The notes: generated by a model not told the origin, from the sequence alone. DNA of 10,428 bases from an uncultured Eubacteriales bacterium (GCA_900556195.1 USOJ01000018.1:1-10428); one strand, 5' to 3'. Positions 1 to 5,277 are shown, numbered from the stretch's first letter. Translations and numbers: made by a program.

Positions 1-57
1 CGTTACGCAACCCCGCCACGATTTACTCGTATCAATCGATAAGGTATAGATTTTTTA

Positions 58-1359
58 TTAGTGAACTTTCGTTTCGTCTATGGTAACGGTAAGGTGTTCC
101 GCGTCCATGCTGTTCTTATTAGCCCAAACTTTGGAATTAGTGTTTTTGCCGTTAGCAAAACCGTTTACGGTTATATTGTTGATTGTAAGGGTATAAGTGG
201 CGTTATAATCGTTACCGATTTCGATAGCCGCTTTCCCCCCCGCGCCGCCGTTGCGGTCGTTGAAAGTGCAGTTATTTACCGTAAGGTTCGTCGATTTTGC
301 CGCCGTTGCCTGACCGTAAAGAAGAATTGCTTTACCGTTGGTGTTGAAAGTGCAACCGTCGAATAAAACGTCCGTGCCGCCCCAGGTCCATATCGAGTAT
401 TGATCAGCCATATCGTTTTCGAAAGTGCAGTTTATAAAGGTTGCCTTTCCGTAAAGGGTAAGTTTTCCTTTGATAGTGCAATTTTCGTAAACGAGTTCGT
501 CGCATACGATACCGTCAAAATTGCCTTCGCCGGCTTGAACAGTCATATTCTTGAACGTGAATTTCGAGCCGCGTTGATAACTAAGCATACCGCCTTCTGC
601 ATACGTTGCTTTTGTTACGACGTCAACGGTTTGAGTTCCGTCGCCGACGAAGGTTAAATCTCTTGCTTCACCTTCATTTGCAACGCCGTTTTCTAATTCG
701 ACGGAAGCGTTAGCGGGAAGAGTAACTTTAACGTTGCTTTCGTTGCTTGCGCCTTTGATAGCGTCGTTGAAATCGTCATATGCGCCCGTGCCTGCGCCGA
801 ATTTACCTTCCGCAAGTCTTACTTCGTACCAGTCGCCGTCTTTGATTACTTCGTAACCTTCGGGAACGATTATTTCTTCGGTGCCTTCGGGTTGAACGTG
901 CGGTTCGGCAGGGTTGAATTTGTAGAACTTACCGCCCATGACGTAAATTTTGGAACCGGAGTTATCCAAACAGTTGAGCGTCCATTGCGGGGTCGCGCAT
1001 TGGAACGTTCCGCCGTAAATTTCGATAGTCGCTTTGTCGGAAGCGTATATTAAGTCGTATTGCGTATCCGTGCCGGTGATCTCTTGTACGTATTTACCGC
1101 CGTTAATTATAACTTTGGAGTTTGCTCCGTTTGCCCATATCGCCATAGCGTAATGGTCGGACGATTCAACCGCTTTAAGAGTTCCTACGCCGTTTATCGT
1201 AAGGGTACCGTATGTTACGCGTAATACTCCGTTGCCGCCGCTTGCTTTAATACCGGTAAGTTTATATTCCGTATCTCTCGTGAATTTCTTTGCCGATTCC
1301 GTATCTTTTATGCTTGCCTGAACGACTTCGACCGTTATGTCGAGAGATACGGTTTTTTT
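58..1359 (-). CDS. C-terminal part of a SipW-type exported beta-helix protein (split by a frameshift)
   Basis: This frame holds residues 183-613 of the protein that starts at 1900. It continues the N-terminal domain exactly after the A7 tract and ends at TAA (58-60). It is an extracellular repeat protein with two parallel beta-helix modules. In the first (about 215-361 of the restored protein) the rungs carry the turns INGGKY, IYGGTF and VMGGKF, and it closes with a GYEVIKDGDWYEV unit. The second (about 374-613) starts with a DDFNDAIKGAS entry segment, and its rungs repeat NCTIKG, NCTFEN, GCTFNT, NCTFND, which would stack as a cysteine/asparagine ladder. There is no LPXTG motif and no C-terminal membrane helix, so it is probably released or assembled outside the cell. 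Ligand and function are unknown. The open frame runs upstream to an ATG at 1434, but its first 27 or so residues are out of frame with the domain and look spurious. A G7 tract (+ strand C7, 235-241) is a second homopolymer, but the frame is intact there. Confidence 0.8.
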   Translation of the reverse strand, partial: KKTVSLDITVEVVQASIKDTESAKKFTRDTEYKLTGIKASGGNGVLRVTYGTLTINGVGTLKAVESSDHYAMAIWANGANSKVIINGGKYVQEITGTDTQYDLIYASDKATIEIYGGTFQCATPQWTLNCLDNSGSKIYVMGGKFYKFNPAEPHVQPEGTEEIIVPEGYEVIKDGDWYEVRLAEGKFGAGTGAYDDFNDAIKGASNESNVKVTLPANASVELENGVANEGEARDLTFVGDGTQTVDVVTKATYAEGGMLSYQRGSKFTFKNMTVQAGEGNFDGIVCDELVYENCTIKGKLTLYGKATFINCTFENDMADQYSIWTWGGTDVLFDGCTFNTNGKAILLYGQATAAKSTNLTVNNCTFNDRNGGAGGKAAIEIGNDYNATYTLTINNITVNGFANGKNTNSKVWANKNSMDAEHLTVTIDETKVH

Positions 1360-1900
1360 CGGCGTAATCGTTATCTGCCGCAACGGGGAGTTCGACTTTA
1401 ACGGGAACGGAAGGTATGTCTGCGTTTGCCGCAACTTCGTTCCATTCGGTATTTATCGCGCCTTCGTACTTGTCGCCGTTGACGGTTATGTCGAGCGCAT
1501 CCGCGAGGTCGCCGCCCGTTGCTTCGCCGATAACTACGCGATATTTAACGTCGATATTCGATTTATTCGTAAGTTTAATATCGAACGTTACGCCGTCGCC
1601 CGGCGCAAGTCTGTCAAGCGTAAGTACGCCGTCGGTAAAATTCGCAGTTCCGCCAAGCAAGAAGGTATTGCCCGTAAGGTCTTGTTTTTTGCCTTTGTTA
1701 GTCGCAGGATTTACTTCCGTGGTCGAGTAAAGTTTCAGATTTTCAACGTCGGCGGATACTTTGACCGTCGCGCTGGTAATCGAAAGATTTACTTTCGCGC
1801 TCGAAGTAAACAATGCGAACGTTGCCCCCGCAACTACGCTTAAACAAAGCGCGATTGCAAGGAAAGCCGAAACTATTACGTTTCTTTTCATTGACTTCAT
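1262..1900 (-). CDS. N-terminal part: SipW-type signal peptide plus TasA/camelysin-like beta-sandwich
   Basis: This part starts at ATG 1900 (MKSMKRNVIV). A strong ribosome binding site, GAAAGGAG at 1910-1917, sits 9 nt upstream. An in-frame ATG at 1939 lies 5' of that site and is rejected. Residues 4-27 are a Lys/Arg-started hydrophobic signal ending AGATFALFTSSAKVN, the extended form seen in substrates of SipW-type signal peptidases (TasA, camelysin and relatives). Residues about 30-195 form a Thr/Val-rich beta-sandwich with the ITSATVKVSADVENL and LAPGDGVTFDIKLTNKSNIDVKYRVVI pieces typical of the family. After residue 182 (DYAEK) the frame leaves the domain and reads about 30 unrelated basic residues (NRISRHNGRSRSGK...) to a stop at 1262. 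Skipping one A in the A7 tract restores DYAEK-TVSLDITVEVVQ, the expected last strand. No sipW peptidase gene lies in the window. Confidence 0.8.
   Translation of the reverse strand: MKSMKRNVIVSAFLAIALCLSVVAGATFALFTSSAKVNLSITSATVKVSADVENLKLYSTTEVNPATNKGKKQDLTGNTFLLGGTANFTDGVLTLDRLAPGDGVTFDIKLTNKSNIDVKYRVVIGEATGGDLADALDITVNGDKYEGAINTEWNEVAANADIPSVPVKVELPVAADNDYAEKNRISRHNGRSRSGKHKRYGIGKEIHERYGI
1353..1359 (-). other. A7 homopolymer at the frame break of the exported protein
   Basis: On the coding strand the sequence reads GCC GAA AAA AAC CGT, with seven A's in a row. Six A's would join the two reading frames into one 613-codon gene (58-1900) with no loss of domain sequence. A shift of +1 (or -2) is needed. 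Possible causes are a sequencing or assembly indel, a recent mutation, on/off phase variation, or RNA polymerase slippage. The sequence alone cannot separate them. Both halves keep coding character, which argues against an old pseudogene. Confidence 0.8.
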
Positions 1901-1909
1901 TTCTTCTTT

Positions 1910-1917
1910 CTCCTTTC
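1910..1917 (-). promoter_or_regulatory. Ribosome binding site deciding the start at 1900
   Basis: GAAAGGAG on the minus strand lies 9 nt before ATG 1900. It falls inside the 13-codon upstream extension that begins at 1939, so the longer start is unlikely. Confidence 0.8.
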
Positions 1918-1973
1918 GTACGCAAAAAGATTTGTTCATAGATTATATTATTTTACGTACATTTTTCAGGTCT

Positions 1974-2002
1974 ATTTTATCATTATATTAAATAATAGTC
2001 AA
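1974..2002 (-). promoter_or_regulatory. Sigma-A promoter of the SipW-type exported protein
   Basis: On the minus strand the -35 is TTGACT (1997-2002), followed by a 17-bp AT-rich spacer and the -10 TAAAAT (1974-1979). Transcription would start near 1967, giving a 5' UTR of about 67 nt that contains one copy of the TTTGTTCAT/ATGAACAAA motif (1931-1939) and the ribosome binding site. Confidence 0.7.
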
Positions 2003-2077
2003 GCAAATCGTGCTAAATAAGTGAAATTTGCCAAAATAATATAAATTCGCGTGAATTTTCACCCCGTTTTTTAGCCG

Positions 2078-2112
2078 TTTTGTTCATAAAATAATATATT
2101 CCATGAACAAAA
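2078..2112. repeat. Perfect 10-bp inverted repeat TTTTGTTCAT / ATGAACAAAA
   Basis: The arms at 2078-2087 and 2103-2112 match perfectly around a 15-nt AT-rich loop. The core 9-mer ATGAACAAA occurs a third time at 1931-1939 (as TTTGTTCAT on the plus strand), inside the leader of the exported-protein gene. This could be a pair of operator half-sites or a hairpin that hides the ATG of the small ORF. Function is not known. Confidence 0.55.
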
Positions 2113-2198
2113 TCGATATAACCGAGTTTTGGAAAAAGGCGAAGAAAAAGTCCGAAAATCTGCAAAATAGCAGAACGTCGGACTTTTTTATTTTATAA
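2103..2198 (+). CDS. Possible 31-codon ORF ending inside a terminator
   Basis: The frame reads MNKIDITEFWKKAKKKSENL and then eleven more residues to TAA. The first 16 residues look protein-like, but the last half is simply the translation of the terminator hairpin. No Shine-Dalgarno sequence precedes the ATG, and the ATG lies in one arm of the inverted repeat. It may be a leader peptide, the remnant of a lost gene, or chance. I give it low confidence. Confidence 0.2.
   Translation: MNKIDITEFWKKAKKKSENLQNSRTSDFFIL
2145..2189 (+). terminator. Strong bidirectional intrinsic terminator, no obvious parent gene
   Basis: AAAAAGTCCGA (2145-2155) pairs perfectly with TCGGACTTTTT (2178-2188), with a second small stem CTGC-AAAATA-GCAG in the loop, followed by TTTTTTATTTTAT. 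The reverse strand also ends in a U run, so it could work both ways. No convincing gene ends here on either strand: the exported-protein gene starts at 1900 going away and ylmC starts at 2377 going away. An undetected short transcript on the plus strand from about 2010-2100 would explain it. Confidence 0.75.
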
Positions 2199-2324
2199 AT
2201 CGATATTTTTCGTTAAAATTCGACTAAAAATAAATTCGGCTTACTTTTTGCGGTTATAAAAACGAAAATTTTTTTGCCTTTTTATATTTTTTTTCGGAAC
2301 AAAAATCAATTGTGAAAAATTAAG

Positions 2325-2353
2325 TCATATTTTGTCGAAATCGGGCGTATTAT
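2325..2353 (+). promoter_or_regulatory. Candidate sigma-E-like promoter before ylmC
   Basis: TCATATTT (2325-2332) matches the mother-cell sigma-E -35 consensus. After 13 bp comes CGTATTAT (2346-2353), which matches the -10 consensus CATACAMT at five of eight positions. No convincing sigma-A pair with a normal spacer was found. The match is weak on its own, but it fits the sporulation naming of the downstream family. Confidence 0.25.
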
Positions 2354-2376
2354 AAACCGACGGCAGGTAAAATATT

Positions 2377-2676
2377 ATGGAAACGAGTTATTCCGAAATC
2401 AAGAAGAAAAACGTAATAAACGTACTCGACGGCAGAGATCTCGGCAAAGTAATCGATATGACTTTTACTTATCCCGAAGGCAAGATTAAGGCGATAATCG
2501 TTCCCGGCAAGAAAAACGCCTTTTTTAAGACGAACGAACTCATTATAAATTTTTGTTGTATAGAAAAAATCGGCAACGACGCCATACTCGTAAGACTTCA
2601 TCAGAACGCCTGCGAAGCGAAGGCTGCCTCGAAAGAAGAAAAGCGCGTCAACGACCGAATCGACGACGAAGAATGA
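2377..2676 (+). CDS. ylmC: YlmC/YmxH-family PRC-barrel protein
   Basis: This is a 99-residue small soluble protein of the YlmC/YmxH family, annotated as sporulation-related in clostridia and bacilli though its molecular role is not established. The opening YSEIKKKNVINVLDGRDLGKV is the family signature: one PRC-barrel unit with the GRDLGKVIDMTF turn, then the second strand pair GKIKAIIVPG and a C-terminal strand near INFCCIEKIGNDAILVRL (residues about 57-74). The last 20 residues are charged (KAASKEEKRVNDRIDDEE) and probably disordered. The ATG at 2377 has only a weak ribosome binding site (GCAGGT, 9 nt upstream). It stands alone, convergent with the membrane-protein gene. In Bacillus ylmC opens the cluster that also holds ylmE, sepF and ileS, all found in this window in other orientations. 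Confidence 0.85.
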   Translation: METSYSEIKKKNVINVLDGRDLGKVIDMTFTYPEGKIKAIIVPGKKNAFFKTNELIINFCCIEKIGNDAILVRLHQNACEAKAASKEEKRVNDRIDDEE

Positions 2677-2760
2677 CAAGATCGTCTTTGCGAGACCCCT
2701 TGCGGGTCGTGGCAATCCCGAAGATATGAGTACGGGTAATAATACTCGTGTCATTCTGTC
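2677..2760. repeat. Dispersed intergenic repeat related to the TCATTGCGA family
   Basis: Directly after the ylmC stop comes GTCTTTGCGAGACCCC, then CTTGCGGGTCGTGGCAATC, a form of the short repeat common between genes in clostridia. It contains the hairpins GACCC-CTTGC-GGGTC and GAGTA-(10 nt)-TACTC. The core (G)TC-TTGCGA is shared with the copy at the window's right end (10409-10418). Confidence 0.55.
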
Positions 2761-2769
2761 AATGCCGAA

Positions 2770-2799
2770 TTAAATAATTTGCTCGCAAGGATTATTTAA
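2770..2799. repeat. Perfect 9-bp inverted repeat TTAAATAAT / ATTATTTAA
   Basis: The arms at 2770-2778 and 2791-2799 flank a 12-nt loop that itself contains TTGC-TC-GCAA. It lies between the convergent ends of ylmC and the membrane-protein gene. The stem is A/T only, so it is a poor intrinsic terminator. It is more likely part of the repeat cluster. Confidence 0.5.
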
Positions 2800-2814
2800 C
2801 GAAGGTATTCATAA

Positions 2815-2877
2815 GGCGATTGCAATTGCATAGCAATTGCTTAAACGATAGTTTCAAACGCGTTAGCGTTAATCGCC
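2815..2877. repeat. Cloverleaf-like nested hairpin element
   Basis: A closing stem GGCGATT (2815-2821) / AATCGCC (2871-2877) encloses three consecutive perfect hairpins: GCAATTGC-ATA-GCAATTGC (2822-2840), AAAC-GATA-GTTT (2843-2854) and AACGC-GTTA-GCGTT (2857-2870). Only four bases in the 63 nt are outside stems and loops. The shape resembles a tRNA, but there is no anticodon arm of normal size and no standard D-loop or T-loop, so it is not called a tRNA. It is probably a palindromic repeat unit. Confidence 0.6.
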
Positions 2878-2924
2878 GAATAGCCGACGCGAAGAATCTC
2901 CCGGAAGGGTGGTTTACCGCGGAG

Positions 2925-3734
2925 TTAATATTGCGTATTTGCGGCAAGTCGTTTTGCCGCCTTCTTTTTTGCGACGAGGTACGCGACGTGCGCGATAAGC
3001 GCGGCAAACTCCGTAAATAAAAGCGTATATACGATAAGGAAAATCGGGTACGGGTAGGCATCACGGAATATTCCAAACTGATTTCCTTTTGTTGCCGTTT
3101 TTGAAACGAAGTACATATTTACTTCTTGCCCCGTAAGCGGAGGTATGATAAAATTCAATATAATTCCTACGGCAAACAATATCAGATACACGATAAAACT
3201 TTCTGCAAATAATTTAACCGAGAATTTTTTAGCGTACAAAACGAGAGCCGAAACGCCCGTTATCATCATTAAAGCGTGGTGTAAAAGGGATTGAAAACTT
3301 ATTCCGTAATTATCCACGAGCGTACTCGGATAGAGCATTACGCAAGTACCCGCAAACAGGGCGTAGGTTGCGTTGTACGCCGAAACCGCGTCGTAAAGTT
3401 TTCCTTTTTTTGCAATCGCGCAGAATAAAAACGTGTATAACGGCGTAGAGCAGAATTGCCACGGAAAAGAATACCAGTCGTAATCGAAATATCCGGTTTT
3501 TCTGAACGAGTAGCAAAATTGTTTATAGAGTTCGCCTACCCACATTAAAACGGACGATAAAACGTATAAAAAATATAAGTTTTTTTCGCCTTTTTTAAGC
3601 GTATATATAACGGCGAACACCATCGCCACTATCGTAAGAGCAAAAAATATGCAATGAAACAGTCCGTATTCCTGCAATCTCTGTCCGTTGGCGGTGGGTA
3701 TCTGTATCACCCTTACAAATTCTTTCATGTCCAT
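2925..3734 (-). CDS. YwaF/TMEM164-like multi-pass membrane protein
   Basis: This is a 269-residue integral membrane protein with about seven hydrophobic segments (roughly 25-46, 54-72, 93-108, 116-136, 147-167, 173-196, 228-252) and a basic C-terminus (VAKKKAAKRL). The FPWQFCSTPLY motif with Cys95, and the LLHHAL motif with His152/His153, fit the YwaF (TIGR02206)/TMEM164 family. Human TMEM164 has been described as a Cys/His-dependent phospholipid acyltransferase, but the role of bacterial members is not established and I do not assign a reaction. It is the last gene of the yggS-sepF operon: its ATG lies 9 nt after the sepF stop, with TAGGA as ribosome binding site. Its place beside sepF suggests an envelope or membrane-lipid role. 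It could be another polytopic family, because the assignment rests on motif memory. Confidence 0.65.
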   Translation of the reverse strand: MDMKEFVRVIQIPTANGQRLQEYGLFHCIFFALTIVAMVFAVIYTLKKGEKNLYFLYVLSSVLMWVGELYKQFCYSFRKTGYFDYDWYSFPWQFCSTPLYTFLFCAIAKKGKLYDAVSAYNATYALFAGTCVMLYPSTLVDNYGISFQSLLHHALMMITGVSALVLYAKKFSVKLFAESFIVYLILFAVGIILNFIIPPLTGQEVNMYFVSKTATKGNQFGIFRDAYPYPIFLIVYTLLFTEFAALIAHVAYLVAKKKAAKRLAANTQY

Positions 3735-3743
3735 ACGTGCATC

Positions 3744-4082
3744 CTATTTCTTATCCGTCGTAATCAAATACGTTTCTTCGCCGACTTCGCAGATTTTTGC
3801 GTACAGAGCGTAAGCCGCGCCCGAAAGTATATCGAGTACTCTTTGCGCGGTGGTATCTCTGACTTCCGTTAAAAAAACGAGCGCGGGCTTGTTATCCAAA
3901 AGACAGTCTATAATACCCGCAACGTCATCGAAAGAGCGTGGGCGGAATTCGTCTATATGCGAATATTTTTTGCGGTCGAATCCGTAATCGCCTTGCTCGT
4001 TTTCTTGTCGTTCCGCTTCGGTTTTTTTCTCTTTTTTAGGTTTTGCGTCAACTTTTTTAGTCAAAAACTCGAAAAATCCCAC
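3744..4082 (-). CDS. sepF: Cell division protein SepF
   Basis: This 112-residue protein is shorter than the roughly 150 residues of Bacillus SepF. SepF polymerises into arcs, tethers FtsZ to the membrane and supports septum formation. The N-terminal MGFFEFLTKKV is an amphipathic helix that would bind the membrane. Residues 12-45 are a charged linker. Residues 46-110 are the SepF core (FRPRSFDDVAGIIDCLLDNK, then a VFLTEV strand, then RVLDILSGAAYAL, 81-93), with the conserved Leu-Ser-Gly of the dimer interface. The start is GTG (4080-4082), supported by a perfect AAGGAGG 5 nt upstream that touches the yggS stop codon. The gap to yggS is 10 nt. The yggS-sepF pair is the usual ylmE-ylmF order of Firmicutes, but ylmG, ylmH and divIVA do not follow. 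Confidence 0.9.
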   Translation of the reverse strand: MGFFEFLTKKVDAKPKKEKKTEAERQENEQGDYGFDRKKYSHIDEFRPRSFDDVAGIIDCLLDNKPALVFLTEVRDTTAQRVLDILSGAAYALYAKICEVGEETYLITTDKK

Positions 4083-4092
4083 AATTTCCTCC

Positions 4093-4794
4093 TTATTTGT
4101 TTTCTTCGGGGTATCTCTGACCGAAAATCGCTCTGCCTATGCGGATCATATTGCTGCCGTTGGCAATCGCTATCTTGTAGTCGCCCGACATGCCGATAGA
4201 AAGATATTTCATATCGGGCAGATTTTTTCTTTTTTCGTCGTAAAATGCGCGTATCTCGCGCGTAATCCGCGCCAGCGTTTCGGCGTCGGCGGTTATCGGC
4301 AGTTGCACGGTTATAGGGAGCATTGCCATAATTCCGATTATTTTAAGGTTAGGCAAAGCCGCCATTTCGTCGAAATCCCTTTTAAGGTCGTCGAACGGCA
4401 TACCCGTCTTCGATTCTTCGCACCCCGCGTTTATTTCGGGCATTATATTCTGAATTACGCCCTTTTTGGCGGCGAAGTCGTTGATTTTTTTCGCCGTATC
4501 GAGCGACGAAACGGAATCTATGCTGTACGCTCTGCCTACCACGTATTTGAGTTTGTTCGATTGAAGCGTGCCTATAAAATGCTTTTCCAAGCCCTTGGGG
4601 TAAAAGGGGAATTTATCTCTGAATTCCTGCGCGTGGTTTTCGCCGATAACGGTAAGCCCGTTTTCGTAGGCTTCGACTATTTTGTCCATGGCGACGTACT
4701 TCGTCGCGCCGAGAAGGGTTATTTTTTCGCCGAAATTGTTTCCTTTATCGATATCGGCAAGTATCGCGTTTAATCTTTCTTTTACTTCACTCAT
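4093..4794 (-). CDS. yggS: YggS/PLPBP-family pyridoxal phosphate homeostasis protein
   Basis: This is a 233-residue cytosolic PLP-binding protein of the YggS/YlmE family. It has a single TIM-barrel domain, shows no known catalysis and helps control free PLP and related amino-acid pools. The PLP lysine is Lys32 in LLGATKYV. Other family marks are GENHAQEF (51-58), HFIGTLQSNK (72-81), SIDS (91-94), NAGCEESKTGM (122-132, corresponding to the usual N..-SKSG), IIGIMAMLP (152-160) and the phosphate-binding end LSIGMSGDYKIAIANGSN (198-215) followed by IRIGRAIFGQR. It is the first gene of an operon with sepF. No clear promoter or strong ribosome binding site was found in the 105 bp before it, so transcription may start in the repeat region or come through the SRP RNA terminator. 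Confidence 0.92.
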   Translation of the reverse strand: MSEVKERLNAILADIDKGNNFGEKITLLGATKYVAMDKIVEAYENGLTVIGENHAQEFRDKFPFYPKGLEKHFIGTLQSNKLKYVVGRAYSIDSVSSLDTAKKINDFAAKKGVIQNIMPEINAGCEESKTGMPFDDLKRDFDEMAALPNLKIIGIMAMLPITVQLPITADAETLARITREIRAFYDEKRKNLPDMKYLSIGMSGDYKIAIANGSNMIRIGRAIFGQRYPEENK

Positions 4795-4834
4795 TTTTAT
4801 GGCTCTGTTTTATTATTTTGCGGCGTAGCGTATC

Positions 4835-4882
4835 CCTTGCCTTCCCTTGCAGGGAAGGTGGCGGCGTAGCCGTCGGATGAGT
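4835..4882. repeat. Dispersed repeat with CCTTCCC / GGGAAGG hairpin
   Basis: CCTTCCC (4840-4846) and GGGAAGG (4852-4858) form a perfect 7-bp hairpin with a 5-nt loop, followed by TGGCGGCGTAGCCGTCGGATGAG. This is a common intergenic repeat type in gut Firmicutes (CTTCCC...GGGAAGGTGG...GTCGGATGAG). The 10-mer GCGGCGTAGC occurs twice, at 4820-4829 and 4861-4870. Confidence 0.6.
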
Positions 4883-4899
4883 TGACTCAAAGCGTTCGT

Positions 4900-4933
4900 A
4901 AAAAAACGAAAGGGCGGACTGTATCGTCCGCCC
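4900..4933 (-). terminator. Intrinsic terminator of the SRP RNA
   Basis: On the minus strand GGGCGGAC (4926-4933), a 6-nt loop and GTCCGCCC (4912-4919) form a GC-rich 8-bp stem, followed by TTTCGTTTTTTT. It begins 15 nt after the predicted RNA end. Confidence 0.85.
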
Positions 4934-4947
4934 GAAATTTCAAAAAT

Positions 4948-5213
4948 ACTGCGCATTTCTCGTCGACACGTCGTACCGAAGCGGTAACGGGGCAGGTCGC
5001 TCCTTCAAAGCAACCTTATGGCACACGCAAATGACCGTTTAGTGCTGCTATATCCCTATCCTGACACGGTTCGCGGGTTTACGTTGCATAAGACCTTGAT
5101 ATCATCACGCCTTACCGCGCGCAGCCAACCATACGGCGAGCCTCGGAGAACCTTCAGCCTTGCTACGGCGGATTGCAAGTACAGGGCACCGCCGGCTCCC
5201 CACCTAGCGCAGT
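4948..5213 (-). ncRNA. ffs: Signal recognition particle RNA (large, Bacillus type)
   Basis: This is the RNA core of the signal recognition particle, which binds Ffh and pauses and targets ribosomes making membrane proteins. The 5' part reads GCTAGGTGGGGAG then CGGTGCCCTGT, as in the Alu domain of Bacillus scRNA. Domain IV is clear: GTCAGG (5065-5060), a 3-bp ATA/TAT stem, a GGGA tetraloop (5056-5053) and AGCAGCA (5049-5043). The ends ACTGCGC (5213-5207) and GCGCAGT (4954-4948) pair, which sets the RNA at about 266 nt, the size of the large firmicute form. A promoter at the right distance and a terminator just beyond the 3' end support the boundaries. Confidence 0.93.
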
Positions 5214-5219
5214 GAGAAC

Positions 5220-5248
5220 ATTGTAACGCATTTTTATAAATTTTGCAA
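5220..5248 (-). promoter_or_regulatory. Promoter of the SRP RNA
   Basis: On the minus strand: TTGCAA (5243-5248), a 17-bp spacer, and TACAAT (5220-5225). A start 7 nt downstream falls at 5213, exactly at the predicted 5' end of the RNA. Confidence 0.75.
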
Positions 5249-5277
5249 GTTATTTCACGCCGATTTTGTCAAAACGC

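Larger units (their letters stand above)
1940..2376. other. AT-rich spacer between the divergent exported-protein gene and ylmC
   Basis: These 437 bp hold no gene with good support. They contain the minus-strand promoter at 1974-2002, a small hairpin AATTC-GCGT-GAATT near 2044-2057, the inverted repeat at 2078-2112, a possible small ORF (2103-2198), a bidirectional terminator (2145-2189) and a candidate promoter before ylmC (2325-2353). From 2199 to 2324 I see only A/T runs and no reading frame or hairpin worth naming. Confidence 0.6.

Noticed and set aside
1352..1359. A AAA AAC, a canonical -1 programmed frameshift heptamer, lies in frame at the break in the exported-protein gene.
   Set aside because: A -1 shift leads to CCG TAT CTC TCG ACA TAA and stops after five codons. 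The downstream domain needs +1, so this is not a -1 frameshift that makes the full protein.
2815..2877. A tRNA gene, from the cloverleaf shape.
   Set aside because: It is only 63 nt, with loops of 3-4 nt, no plausible anticodon loop of seven, and no standard D-loop or T-loop sequences.
2820..3020. A 66-codon plus-strand frame through the cloverleaf and into the end of the membrane-protein gene.
   Set aside because: It is a shadow of the hairpin repeat and of the antisense strand of the YwaF-like gene, with no start signals.
5018..5215. A 65-codon open frame on the plus strand across the SRP RNA gene.
   Set aside because: It is antisense to ffs, has no ribosome binding site and resembles no protein; the region is explained by the conserved RNA.
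5267..5272. A perfect minus-strand TTGACA upstream of ffs.
   Set aside because: No -10 lies at 16-18 bp (that position reads CTTGCA). The TTGCAA/TACAAT pair matches the RNA 5' end better.
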